From: Flavihumibacter solisilvae
GTDB taxonomy: Bacteria > Bacteroidota > Bacteroidia > Chitinophagales > Chitinophagaceae
NCBI RefSeq assembly: GCF_000814475.1
Contig: NZ_JSVC01000027.1
Location: forward strand, 1-64,000
Direction: 5' to 3'
DNA length: 64,000 nucleotides
The notes beneath the pieces were generated by a model. It did no database searches, was not told where the DNA came from, and saw only the letters and a program-made list of their open reading frames with translations. The position numbers and the translations under genes are program-made. Numbering within the stretch: the first letter of the stretch is position 1; every line of letters starts with the position of its first letter. This document shows positions 52,479 through 62,490 of the stretch, in pieces.

Positions 52479-53036
52479 ATGGCAAAATTATTACCTGCTG
52501 CGGGGGTACTGCTTATCGCTGATCCGTTTCTGAAAGACCCGAATTTCATGAGAACGGTCGTGTTTCTTTGCGAGCACCAGGATGAAGGCAGTTTTGGGTT
52601 TGTGCTGAACAGGCAATATGATTTCACCCTCGACCAGTTGATGGCAAGCGCTGAAGGAATGCCGATCACCGTCTACTATGGTGGACCGGTTCAGATGGAT
52701 ACCATACATTTTCTTCACCAATTTCCTGACAAAATACCGGGAGGCTTCGAAGTTACAGATGGTATTTATTGGGGTGGCGATTTTGAAACTGCGGTTTCAT
52801 TGTTGAAATCAGGCGATATCGAAGTCTCTGGTATCCGGTTTTTTATCGGTTACTCCGGGTGGGCTGAAGGCCAGCTGCAGGGTGAACTGAAGGAAAAATC
52901 ATGGATTACTTCACGCGGCACAAGCAAACTGATCTTTCATGAAGACTTCAATGCAATCTGGAAAGATGCACTCCTCGAGTTGGGCGGCGATTATGAACAA
53001 CTGGTAAACTACCCGATAGATCCCCAACTGAACTGA
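52479..53036 (+). CDS. YqgE/AlgH (UPF0301) family protein
   Basis: A 185-residue cytoplasmic protein of the YqgE/AlgH family. The family core is plain: GVLLIADPFLKDPNFMRTVVFLCEHQDEGSFGFVLNR, YYGGPVQMDTIHFLHQ and RFFIGYSGWAEGQLQGELKEKSWI. Its molecular role is not settled in any organism. It is a single-gene unit followed by a strong hairpin. Confidence 0.93.
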   Translation: MAKLLPAAGVLLIADPFLKDPNFMRTVVFLCEHQDEGSFGFVLNRQYDFTLDQLMASAEGMPITVYYGGPVQMDTIHFLHQFPDKIPGGFEVTDGIYWGGDFETAVSLLKSGDIEVSGIRFFIGYSGWAEGQLQGELKEKSWITSRGTSKLIFHEDFNAIWKDALLELGGDYEQLVNYPIDPQLN

Positions 53037-53064
53037 ACAACCAGTCATTCCAGGATAAAAGAAC

Positions 53065-53108
53065 GACAAAAAACCGGCACACCCATTTCTGGGGACCGGC
53101 TTTTTGTC
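53065..53108. terminator. Probable bidirectional terminator after yqgE
   Basis: GACAAAAA (53065-53072) pairs with TTTTTGTC (53101-53108), enclosing CCGG/CCGG and CCC/GGG pairs with a small internal bulge. The T run on either strand makes it usable from both sides. The 193 nt that follow (53109-53301) hold no supported feature. Confidence 0.65.
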
Positions 53109-53301
53109 TGACTTACCAACCCACGAATCCCTCGATGATAACATTGACAGCATTCTCCCGACCAACATTGCAGCTTACCCCATCCTGTCGCTTTTGTATC
53201 ACCGGGATCCTGATGCAATATTAACTACAACAGCCGGGCTGCACCAGAGTGTTTTAGCGGTAAATGGTATGGTGAAAACACCCTGAACAATGTTTAAAAG
53301 C

Positions 53302-53330
53302 AAAAAACCCGCAGCCTTTCAGCTGCGGGT
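53302..53330 (-). terminator. Rho-independent terminator of the atpDC operon
   Basis: On the minus strand a perfect 9-bp stem ACCCGCAGC / GCTGCGGGT with a 6-nt loop is followed by a T run. It lies 80 nt after the atpC stop. Confidence 0.88.
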
Positions 53331-53409
53331 TCAGTCATTTCCCTAGATTATAGACCGTGCCGGTTATTCGAATTCTCTCCTTTCTTGTTCCAGGGTACGC
53401 GAGTCAGGC

Positions 53410-53679
53410 TTATCGGTTCGATTCAGCCGGAACAGCACCTTCAACCAACACGGTTACTTTATTATGGAATACTTCAACAAATCCGCTCTGGATCGTAAAT
53501 GCAGTTGATTCATGCTGGTTTTTATCCTTCAGCACCTTCAATTTTCCTGCTTTCAGGGCGCTTACCATTGGTGCGTGTTTTTCCAGTACCTCAAAAAGTC
53601 CATCCACACCAGGCAATTGCACACCGTACACTTCACCACTGTAAAGTTTTCGTTCCGGAGTCAGTATTTCAAGATTCAT
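53410..53679 (-). CDS. atpC: ATP synthase epsilon subunit (short form)
   Basis: An 89-residue subunit of the F1 central stalk. It contains only the N-terminal beta-sandwich (LEILTPERKLYSGEVYGVQLPGVDGLFEVLEKHAPMVSAL...). The C-terminal helical hairpin that can inhibit ATP hydrolysis in E. coli (139 residues) is missing. Short epsilon subunits are normal in Bacteroidota. It follows atpD by 48 nt. Confidence 0.94.
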   Translation of the reverse strand: MNLEILTPERKLYSGEVYGVQLPGVDGLFEVLEKHAPMVSALKAGKLKVLKDKNQHESTAFTIQSGFVEVFHNKVTVLVEGAVPAESNR

Positions 53680-53727
53680 ATTTCAGTTTATCATTTGTGG
53701 ATTGGGGTTAGTTATCCCCAGCAATTG

Positions 53728-55302
<1,575 letters not shown>

Positions 55303-55367
55303 TCAACAAGGAATTTGAAGAATCCCGATCCCCGTTATTGGTTATTTTTATTCAACACTCGTTTACC

Positions 55368-56993
55368 ATGAAAAAACCAGGCCCGTTCTATGTTTTTGCC
55401 CTGATATCGGTCGGGATTCTCCTGCTGGTCCTGCCCTGCTGCCAGATGCCCGACAGTTCAGCCGAAAGCCCTGATATACCGCGGGACACTGCAATCTCAG
55501 CTGAAAATGCCTATTCCGGGCTTTTTTTCGACAGCCTGGCAATGGAAGAATATCTTGATAAAATAGCCGTAGCAGATACAGCGAAGAAGCTGTTCCGGGA
55601 GTTTTATAACCAGCGAAACTTCCAGTTTGCGTGGTTCGATACCTCGGGAGTCGCGGAACAGGCGCGTAGTTTCTGGAACCTCCAGGAAAATTTCCTCGCT
55701 TACCAGGGCGACAGCAGTATTTATAACCCGTTTCTGCAGCGTTGGTCTGACTCGGTGGCAGTTTATGGACTAAAAGCCATCCCGGACAGCACCAGGCCAC
55801 ATGTGGAATGGGAAATGACTTTCCAGTTTTTCCGTTATGCCGCAAAAGCGTATCTGGGCAATAAAAACCTCGATGCTTCGGCACTGAAGTGGTATATCCC
55901 GAGAAAGCGGATTGATATACTGTCGCTTCTCGACACACTGGTAATTGACAAAGGCATGGACATCCGCCGGTATGAGCCTGTAAACCGACAGTACACTTTA
56001 CTTCGTGAACAGCTGAAGCGCTACTATTCCATGAAACAAAACGGCAGCTGGGACACACTCATCACCCGTAAATCCCGGCTGAAGGAGGGAGACGCCGATT
56101 CCGTCCTTTTAAAATTAAAACATCGCCTGTCCATGGGTGGGGACCTGGAAAGAAATGACTCTACTATTTTGTTTACAAAGGAAGTTACGGCGGCAGTAAA
56201 AAACTTCCAGCAACGGTATGGATTGAAAGAAGATGGTGTAATCGGCGGCACGACGCTCACAGAACTCAGCCGGCCGATAACTTACCGGATAAGGCAAATC
56301 CTGGTGAACATGGAACGATTGCGGTGGGTTCCCAGCGAACCGACAAGCGACTACCTGCTTGTTAACATCCCGGAATACCGCCTGCACGTATATGAAGGGG
56401 GGAAATATGCCTACAACATGAATGTAGTAGTGGGTACCTCCACAAACAGTACAGTAATCTTTACCGGGAAGCTACGGAATGTAGTTTTCAGCCCTTATTG
56501 GAATGTACCTCCCGACATACTTAAAAACGAGGTACTTCCAGGCATAAAAAGAGATCCGGCTTACCTCGCCAGGCATAATATGGAATGGAATGGCGGCCGT
56601 GTCAGACAGAAGCCCGGACCTAAAAACTCCCTTGGACTGGTCAAGTTTCTCTTCCCGAACAGTTACAATATATACCTACATGATACACCTTCCAAAAGCC
56701 TTTTTTCTGAAAATAAAAGGGCATTTAGCCACGGATGTATCCGTGTATCTGAACCCGAAAAACTGGCAGCCTGGGTATTAAGGTCTGACAGCAGCTGGAA
56801 CACCAACAGGATCAGTCTTGCCATGCATTCAGGGAAAGAACAATATGTAGTTGTAAAAAAAGATCTGCCGGTTTTCATAGGATATTTCACGACATGGGTT
56901 GACCGGGACGGAAAATTGAATTTCCGGGAAGATATTTACGGGCATGATCAACGGATGAGTGAGAAAATGTTTGGAACGGAACGCAGTCAGTAA
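55368..56993 (+). CDS. L,D-transpeptidase of the YcbB/LdtD type
   Basis: A 541-residue envelope enzyme that forms 3-3 cross-links in murein. The ATG at 55368 opens a signal sequence ending in LLVLPCCQ; the cysteine pair could act as a lipoprotein site, though the -1 position is unusual. A scaffold domain follows, then a peptidoglycan-binding domain (AAVKNFQQRYGLKEDGVIGGTTL), then the YkuD catalytic domain with HDTPSKSLFSENKRAFSHGCIRV, where C457 is the nucleophile. The order scaffold, binding domain, catalytic domain matches YcbB. An upstream TTG at 55281 is rejected because it would remove the N-terminal signal. Confidence 0.92.
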   Translation: MKKPGPFYVFALISVGILLLVLPCCQMPDSSAESPDIPRDTAISAENAYSGLFFDSLAMEEYLDKIAVADTAKKLFREFYNQRNFQFAWFDTSGVAEQARSFWNLQENFLAYQGDSSIYNPFLQRWSDSVAVYGLKAIPDSTRPHVEWEMTFQFFRYAAKAYLGNKNLDASALKWYIPRKRIDILSLLDTLVIDKGMDIRRYEPVNRQYTLLREQLKRYYSMKQNGSWDTLITRKSRLKEGDADSVLLKLKHRLSMGGDLERNDSTILFTKEVTAAVKNFQQRYGLKEDGVIGGTTLTELSRPITYRIRQILVNMERLRWVPSEPTSDYLLVNIPEYRLHVYEGGKYAYNMNVVVGTSTNSTVIFTGKLRNVVFSPYWNVPPDILKNEVLPGIKRDPAYLARHNMEWNGGRVRQKPGPKNSLGLVKFLFPNSYNIYLHDTPSKSLFSENKRAFSHGCIRVSEPEKLAAWVLRSDSSWNTNRISLAMHSGKEQYVVVKKDLPVFIGYFTTWVDRDGKLNFREDIYGHDQRMSEKMFGTERSQ

Positions 56994-57004
56994 TGATCTG
57001 GCTG

Positions 57005-57379
57005 CTATTTTTTCTTTGACTTTCTGAATAAGAAGCTTGTTCCGAGTTTTACCAGGGAAAGTATGGCTGCGCTTTTAAGTGAACCTGAAAGTAATCCGCC
57101 AGCAGGGGTATTTTTAGATTTAGGAGAAATAAGGTTAGCCAGAAAAGAAGTACCTGCATTAATTGCCATGCTTGAAAGTTTAGTGGCTGCAACCGCGGGC
57201 ACTACACTAAAAAGTCCGGCTTTAAGCGCTTCCTTAGGAAGTGTTTTCAACTGATGCTTAAGCGCATCTTCCTGGGCCTGGATAACAAGCTCCAGCCGTC
57301 TGGCCTCTAACCGAAGGTCACGGACATTATTAATGGTCGAGAGATCTCTTTCACTTACTTCCTTCAGTATGTTCATCAT
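57005..57379 (-). CDS. Small protein of unknown function, third gene of the YtxH operon
   Basis: A 124-residue protein from the ATG at 57379 (a second ATG follows at once). The N-terminal half is a charged helix (ILKEVSERDLSTINNVRDLRLEARRLELVIQAQEDALKHQLKTL); the C-terminal half is weakly hydrophobic (LFSVVPAVAATKLSSMAINAGTSFLANLI) and ends in FLFRKSKKK. It overlaps the end of the holin-like gene by 29 nt in another frame, which supports coexpression. No family recognised; probably a membrane-associated partner of the two genes before it. Confidence 0.7.
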   Translation of the reverse strand: MMNILKEVSERDLSTINNVRDLRLEARRLELVIQAQEDALKHQLKTLPKEALKAGLFSVVPAVAATKLSSMAINAGTSFLANLISPKSKNTPAGGLLSGSLKSAAILSLVKLGTSFLFRKSKKK

Positions 57380-57740
57380 CTGCAGTTTTATCAAAAAAGA
57401 CGCGTACAATAGTGTTGGTAATGAACGGGTCGATATATTTTTTCCGCAACAGGAACACAATTATAAATAATAAGACATATATGAGGGCGACAATACCGAA
57501 TCCATAGAATAGACTCCCGGTCACTTCTGCAAAGTAGTACCCTGCCATCATGCTTATAAAAAGCAGGATCAGAAATGCCAGCATCATCAGCACAAGGAAA
57601 ATCACCAGCAAAGACGCCAGTCGTGCTGTCTTTTCCGTGGCCAGTAGTTTTAACAGCAGCAGCCTGTTCCTGATATACTGCTGAAACATTTGTCCGGTTT
57701 GCTCAAAATATCCAGGTTCCTGCTTATCCTGCTTATCCAT
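57351..57740 (-). CDS. Holin-like (Phage_holin_3_6/DUF1469 type) membrane protein
   Basis: A 129-residue protein with two membrane helices (about 43-70 and 76-98) joined by a short turn, and a helical N-terminal region (MFQQYIRNRLLLLKLLATEKTARLASLL). This is the layout of the Phage_holin_3_6 superfamily, which is chromosomal and not a true phage lysis protein. It lies 14 nt after the YtxH-domain gene. Small operons of this make-up are common in Bacteroidota and are thought to relate to envelope stress. Confidence 0.75.
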   Translation of the reverse strand: MDKQDKQEPGYFEQTGQMFQQYIRNRLLLLKLLATEKTARLASLLVIFLVLMMLAFLILLFISMMAGYYFAEVTGSLFYGFGIVALIYVLLFIIVFLLRKKYIDPFITNTIVRVFFDKTADDEHTEGSK

Positions 57741-57754
57741 ATAACGTTTCTTGA

Positions 57755-57961
57755 TCAGGTGTTTATGCTACCAGTCTCAGATTCAATATCAGATCCGAAT
57801 TTTTGTACAGTGTCCTTTACTTTTTCACCTGCAGAAGTGAGTGTTGACTTAAGTTCTTCAAGCATTTCCTTGCCTTTTTCAGAAGTCAGGAAATAAGCAA
57901 TGGCAGCACCGGCAGCTGCACCTAAAAGAACACCGGTCATGAATTTTGAATTTTCGCTCAT
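57755..57961 (-). CDS. YtxH domain protein
   Basis: A 68-residue protein with a glycine/alanine-rich membrane segment (GVLLGAAAGAAIAYFLTSEKGKE) followed by a charged helix (EELKSTLTSAGEKVKDTVQKFGSDIE), the hallmark of the YtxH family found in stress-induced proteins. First gene of a three-gene minus-strand operon and divergent from the GNAT-like pair. Confidence 0.85.
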   Translation of the reverse strand: MSENSKFMTGVLLGAAAGAAIAYFLTSEKGKEMLEELKSTLTSAGEKVKDTVQKFGSDIESETGSINT

Positions 57962-58085
57962 GTCAAAGGTTTTCCGATTAACTTATATAAATTTACGCCT
58001 TCCACATTGAAATAATCGTACCAGTAGATAAATTAGCGGCTTCGGATTAACTAGGCCGGCTTCGGCACAGAAATTCACAACAACA

Positions 58086-59258
58086 ATGAAGGTCATATCG
58101 GTTGAAGATAAAAACCAGGCCAGGCAGTTTTTGCAGGTTCACATAGAAATGAACCGACACAACCCGGATTTTATTCGTCCGCTTGACCAGGAAATAGAAC
58201 AGGTTTTTGACCGCGAAAGGAATAAAGCTTTCAAGTTTGGCGATTGCCGAAGATGGCTCCTGGTCAATGATTCCGGAAATTTTATTGGAAGAATTGCAGC
58301 TTTTACACATTCAAAGTATCGCTCGAAAGGTGATTACGGACCTGTAGGTGGAATCGGATTCTTCGATTGTATCGACAACCAGCCAGCTGCTTCAATCTTA
58401 TTCGACACTGCTGCCGAATGGCTTCGCAATAAGGGGATGGTTGCAATGGATGGCCCGATAAATTTTGGGGAAAGAGACAAATGGTGGGGATTACTTGTAG
58501 AAGGATTTCAACCGCCACCCTTCGGCTTAAATTATAATCCACCTTACTATAAGAAGATGTTTGAAGCCTATGGCTTCAGAATTTTCTATCACCAGATCTG
58601 CTGGAGAATGGATGTATCCGGTGAATTCGGGCAGCTTAGTCCGAAATTTTATGAGGCTCACCAGAAGTTTGCTAAAAATCCGCTTATCCAGGCAAGGATG
58701 GTGAGGAGGAATGATATCGAAAAATATGCGGGCGATTTCTGCAAAATTTATAACGAAGCATGGGCCAAACATGAGGGTAACAAGCAAATGACCGAGGCTC
58801 AGACAATCCGGTTATTCCGGACCATGAAACCGATTCTTGACGAATCAATTGCCTGGATAACATATGATAAAGAAGAACCCGTGGCGATGTGGATCAATAT
58901 ACCTGACATGAACCAGATCTTCCGTCATTTTAATGGCAAAATGAACCTGATAAATAAGCTCAGGTACCTGTATTACAAATGGATGGGCGAATGCAACCGC
59001 TTTATCGGCGTGATCTACGGCATTGTACCCCGTTACCAGGGTTCGGGAATCGATTATTATATGATTGTGGAGGCGGAAAAGGTTATTAAGAAAAACGGCA
59101 GATATAAAGAGCTGGAACTGATGTGGCAGGGCGACTTCAATAAGAAGATGCTTAATATTTCCCGAAACCTGGGGGCAACGGAAAGCAGGCGGCTGATTAC
59201 CTGGCGGTACCAGTTCGACCGAAGCAAGGAATTTTACAGGCATCCTTTTATAGATTAA
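58086..59258 (+). CDS. GNAT-like acyltransferase of unknown substrate (first of a tandem pair)
   Basis: A 390-residue cytoplasmic protein. The N-terminal half (about 1-160) has GNAT-like features (WLLVNDSGNFIGRIAAF, then PVGGIGFFDCIDNQPAASILFDTAAEWLRNKGM) and the family block AMDGPINFGERDKWWGL, followed by LNYNPPYYKKMFEAYGF. The C-terminal half (about 200-390) has a second GNAT-like pattern with GVIYGIVPRYQGSGIDYYMIVEAEKVI. Such proteins are widespread and of unknown function. The next gene is a close paralogue, starting 9 nt later. Confidence 0.78.
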   Translation: MKVISVEDKNQARQFLQVHIEMNRHNPDFIRPLDQEIEQVFDRERNKAFKFGDCRRWLLVNDSGNFIGRIAAFTHSKYRSKGDYGPVGGIGFFDCIDNQPAASILFDTAAEWLRNKGMVAMDGPINFGERDKWWGLLVEGFQPPPFGLNYNPPYYKKMFEAYGFRIFYHQICWRMDVSGEFGQLSPKFYEAHQKFAKNPLIQARMVRRNDIEKYAGDFCKIYNEAWAKHEGNKQMTEAQTIRLFRTMKPILDESIAWITYDKEEPVAMWINIPDMNQIFRHFNGKMNLINKLRYLYYKWMGECNRFIGVIYGIVPRYQGSGIDYYMIVEAEKVIKKNGRYKELELMWQGDFNKKMLNISRNLGATESRRLITWRYQFDRSKEFYRHPFID

Positions 59259-59267
59259 AAAAGATTA

Positions 59268-60428
59268 ATGAGAATAGTTGAAGTTCAGACATCGCAGCAT
59301 TGTCGACAGTTCCTGGATCTGCCTGTAATTATATATAAAGACTTAAGTGAATGGATCCGCCCGCTTGACAAGGACATTGAAGAGGTGTTCAGTCCGGCGA
59401 AGAACAAGGCATTTCGCCAGGGAGCCGCTACCAGATGGTTGCTGTTAAACGGAGACGGGATGCCCGTAGGCAGAATTGCTGCATTCATAAATAAAAAGTA
59501 CCGGAACAAGGGAGATAATGGCCCGGTTGGAGGAATAGGATTTTTTGAATGTATAAACGATTTTGAGTCAGCACGGCTATTGTTTGACACAGCAGCAGAC
59601 TGGTTAAAGAATAAGGGGATGGAAGCGATGGACGGACCAATCAACTTTGGTGAACGTGACAAATGGTGGGGGCTGGTAACTGATGGATTTCAGTCACCAC
59701 TTTATTGCATGAACTATAACCCCCCCTACTATAAAGCCTTGATGGAACAATATGGGTTCATGCCTTTTTTTAACCAGGTATGTTTCGGAATGCACCCGAA
59801 GGAAATGCTTCCGAAAAAACTCATTGAACGGCACCAGGTACTTGAAAACGACCCTGCCTTTCGTGCCAGCCAGTTCCGGAAAGACCAGCTCGAAAAATTT
59901 GCAGCTGACTTTCATATCGTTTACAATAAGGCATGGGCCGGTCACGCTGGCAATAAGGAAATGAGTCTCGAGCAATGCAGGAAGATCTTCCGTAGTATGA
60001 AACCGGTTATGGATGAAAAGATTATTTGGTTTGCTTATTACAATGAGGAGCCTATTGCCATATTTATCAACCTGCCAGATTTGAATCAGTGGTTCAGGTA
60101 CATGAACGGAAAATTCGGCTGGTTTCACAAATTGCTCTTTCTCCTGATAAAAGCTACCCGTCCCAACAAAAGATGCGTTGGAATTGTATTTGGAGTAACG
60201 CCGGAATGGCAGAACAAAGGTGTTGACAGTTTCCTGATTGTTGAAGCTTCAAAAATTTTCCGCAGCCAGCTGTCTTATGAAGAATACGAAATGCAATGGA
60301 TTGGCGACTTTAATCCCAAAATGATAGCTGTGGCGGAGAAGCTTACTCCTATCAGGACACGAACACTTACCACATACCGGTATTTATTTGACCGCGAAAA
60401 ACCATTTCAGCGTCATCCCGTACTGTGA
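59268..60428 (+). CDS. GNAT-like acyltransferase of unknown substrate (second of a tandem pair)
   Basis: A 386-residue paralogue of the preceding protein along its whole length. It shares the identical 17-residue block AMDGPINFGERDKWWGL, the PVGGIGFFECIN segment, MNYNPPYYKALMEQYGF and the second-half motif GIVFGVTPEWQNKGVDSFLIVEA. Both copies keep their conserved blocks, so both are probably functional and the pair may act as a heterodimer or on different substrates; this is inference. It ends 48 nt before dnaX. Confidence 0.78.
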   Translation: MRIVEVQTSQHCRQFLDLPVIIYKDLSEWIRPLDKDIEEVFSPAKNKAFRQGAATRWLLLNGDGMPVGRIAAFINKKYRNKGDNGPVGGIGFFECINDFESARLLFDTAADWLKNKGMEAMDGPINFGERDKWWGLVTDGFQSPLYCMNYNPPYYKALMEQYGFMPFFNQVCFGMHPKEMLPKKLIERHQVLENDPAFRASQFRKDQLEKFAADFHIVYNKAWAGHAGNKEMSLEQCRKIFRSMKPVMDEKIIWFAYYNEEPIAIFINLPDLNQWFRYMNGKFGWFHKLLFLLIKATRPNKRCVGIVFGVTPEWQNKGVDSFLIVEASKIFRSQLSYEEYEMQWIGDFNPKMIAVAEKLTPIRTRTLTTYRYLFDREKPFQRHPVL

Positions 60429-60476
60429 AGAACCACCTGGCATGCACGTGCAAACATTTACCTAATTTAGCCGCCT

Positions 60477-62291
60477 ATGGAACAGTTTATAGTTTCTGCC
60501 CGGAAATACCGGCCACAGAATTTTTCGACAGTTGTTGGTCAGTCGCACATTACAACAACATTGAAGAATGCCATCCGCAATCAGCAGCTGGCACACGCTT
60601 TTCTTTTCTGTGGACCAAGGGGAGTTGGTAAAACTACCTGTGCCCGTATCCTGGCAAAAACTATCAATTGTGAAAATCCCGGCGCAGATGGTGAAGCCTG
60701 CAACACCTGTCACTCCTGCACCTCCTTTAACGAAGGCAGCTCCCTGAATATTCATGAACTCGATGCCGCGAGCAACAACAGCGTCGACGACATTCGTGCG
60801 TTGGTTGAACAGGTCAGGTTTGCGCCGCAGGCAGGCAAATACAAAGTATATATAGTGGATGAGGTGCACATGCTTAGTACCAGTGCATTCAATGCATTTC
60901 TGAAAACGCTTGAAGAACCGCCGTCATATGCAATCTTCATTCTCGCCACTACCGAAAAACACAAGATATTACCTACTATTCTCTCGCGATGCCAGATTTT
61001 TGATTTTAAACGCATAACCACTTCCGATACAGTGGAGCACCTGGAAGAGATATGCGAAAAAGAATCTATCCATGCTGAAAAGCCGGCGCTTCAGGTAATA
61101 GCCCAGAAAAGTGAAGGATGTATGCGTGACGCTTTAAGCATCCTGGACAAAATAGTGAGTTTTACCAACGGTGAGCTGTCCTATACCAATACGCTGGAGC
61201 ACCTTAATATACTGGACGCGGATAATTATTTCAAACTGATGGATTGCATGCTGGCACAAGACCTATCCGGTGCAATGCTGCTCTATGACGACATCAACCG
61301 GAAAGGTTTTGAAGGCGACCTGGTTTTGAATGGTTTTGCAGAATTCATCCGCAACCTGCTGTTAAGCATAGACGAAAAGGTAGCTTCCCTGATGGAAGTA
61401 GTGGAAAGTTTCAGGAGCAGATATATTGAAACTGCCGCGAGAGTGAGCCCAGCTTACCTTGTAAGTGCACTCAACCTGCTGGCCGAAGCAGAGATAAATT
61501 ACAAGGCTGCAAGGAATAAGCGACTGCATGTCGAACTTGTCCTGATCAGGCTGTGCTACTTGCAGCAAGCAATTGAGCTGGTAAACGACGGAGGTAAAAA
61601 AAAACTGACGGAACTACGGCCGCTTAATTTTCGGATACTCGGTCCTGTTGCACAGACTGCTTCAATCCAAACACCTCCTGCACCGCAACTAAATAACCCG
61701 GCACAAGCTACCAGCCCAATAGCGGCTTCACCTGCTCCTGCTACTAACCCCAAAGCGGCTGTAAAGGAGAATCAGCCAGGTGGCGCTGTTTTAATAATTG
61801 AGGATAAAGTGACACCCCATTCTGCCAGGCCCGCCGCCGGTAAGCTGGGATCGTTGAAAAAACTTCGTGAACAGGTAAGCAGCACTACACAGACAGGCAC
61901 TGCAAGAAGTGCAATTATCCTTACAGACGAGCTGCTGAAAATGGCATGGGACGAGTTTATTGAACAATTGAGGGCTGCACGTAACCCTGCAGTCCAGAGC
62001 TTCGAACTCGCAGAACTTAAGGTCTTGGACAATCAGACATTTACCGTGGTCACGCCAAACAACCTGCAACAAAAATTCATCGATGGAGAAAGAATCCCAT
62101 TGTCTGAATATATGCAGCAGCGCTTCCATAACCGATATCTTACATACCAGCTGATAGTTGAGCAGCGGGAAGACCTGATGATTAAAGTGGAAATGCCGCT
62201 AAATTCAAGAGAACGATTTCAGCAAATTATAGAACAATTCCCATTGGTTAAAGACCTCAAAGACCGGTTAAGGCTTGAGCTCGACTATTAA
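60477..62291 (+). CDS. dnaX: DNA polymerase III gamma/tau subunit DnaX
   Basis: A 604-residue clamp-loader ATPase. Walker A GPRGVGKT is at 46-53; four zinc-binding cysteines are C65, C75, C78 and C81; Walker B DEVH is at 128-131; the sensor-1/SRC motif is LSRC (169-172). Domains I-III end near residue 373, followed by a proline/alanine/threonine-rich linker and the tau-specific C-terminal domains. Codons 374-376 are nine consecutive A residues preceded by GGAGGT, a likely slippage site that would yield a short gamma form of 376-383 residues. TAATTTAG, one base off the -7 consensus, lies six nt before the ATG. Confidence 0.96.
   Translation: MEQFIVSARKYRPQNFSTVVGQSHITTTLKNAIRNQQLAHAFLFCGPRGVGKTTCARILAKTINCENPGADGEACNTCHSCTSFNEGSSLNIHELDAASNNSVDDIRALVEQVRFAPQAGKYKVYIVDEVHMLSTSAFNAFLKTLEEPPSYAIFILATTEKHKILPTILSRCQIFDFKRITTSDTVEHLEEICEKESIHAEKPALQVIAQKSEGCMRDALSILDKIVSFTNGELSYTNTLEHLNILDADNYFKLMDCMLAQDLSGAMLLYDDINRKGFEGDLVLNGFAEFIRNLLLSIDEKVASLMEVVESFRSRYIETAARVSPAYLVSALNLLAEAEINYKAARNKRLHVELVLIRLCYLQQAIELVNDGGKKKLTELRPLNFRILGPVAQTASIQTPPAPQLNNPAQATSPIAASPAPATNPKAAVKENQPGGAVLIIEDKVTPHSARPAAGKLGSLKKLREQVSSTTQTGTARSAIILTDELLKMAWDEFIEQLRAARNPAVQSFELAELKVLDNQTFTVVTPNNLQQKFIDGERIPLSEYMQQRFHNRYLTYQLIVEQREDLMIKVEMPLNSRERFQQIIEQFPLVKDLKDRLRLELDY
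61590..61604 (+). promoter_or_regulatory. dnaX: Probable slippage (recoding) site in dnaX
   Basis: GGAGGT followed by A9, at the junction of domain III and the linker. Insertion of one A leads to a stop after seven more codons (product of 383 residues); loss of one A leads to a stop after one (376 residues). Both mimic the gamma subunit made by slippage in Thermus and by frameshifting in E. coli. Confidence 0.6.
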
Positions 62292-62334
62292 AAGAACAGA
62301 CCTGAGCACTTCCAGGATGTGACGATACTGCGAA

Positions 62335-62374
62335 AATCGGCGAACCCGGACGCTCAGCGATTTCTCCTTTTTCA
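62335..62374 (+). terminator. Weak candidate terminator after dnaX
   Basis: AAATCG (62335-62340) and CGATTT (62359-62364) can pair around a loosely paired centre, followed by CTCCTTTTTC. The stem is poor. The rest of the 199-nt gap to ubiE holds only a small CCCAT/ATGGG inverted repeat (62414-62430). Confidence 0.3.
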
Positions 62375-62476
62375 CAAGTCAGCAGCCCCGTAATGCAATA
62401 TGAATCCCTGAGTCCCATTATAAAGATGGGCATATAAGATATAAATCAAGAACAGAAATCCAAACAGTAAAGGGAT

Positions 62477-62484
62477 TAACTTTG
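62477..62484 (+). promoter_or_regulatory. -7 promoter element directly before ubiE
   Basis: TAACTTTG, a perfect TAnnTTTG, with CCCACC between it and the ATG at 62491. It predicts a leaderless or nearly leaderless mRNA and argues against the upstream TTG at 62482 as start. Confidence 0.5.
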
Positions 62485-62490
62485 CCCACC

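Noticed and set aside
53104-53286. A 60-codon plus-strand frame after yqgE
   Set aside because: It begins with TTG inside a terminator hairpin, has no recognisable family and no promoter.
57351-57740. Holin-like gene as evidence of a prophage
   Set aside because: No phage genes surround it, and the family is chromosomal with YtxH genes in this phylum.
57962-57971. AACCTTTG two bases before the YtxH start as a further leaderless promoter
   Set aside because: The first base is off and the spacing is too short for initiation before the AUG.
62414-62430. CCCAT/ATGGG inverted repeat as terminator or regulator of ubiE
   Set aside because: Only five pairs and no T run; too weak to call.
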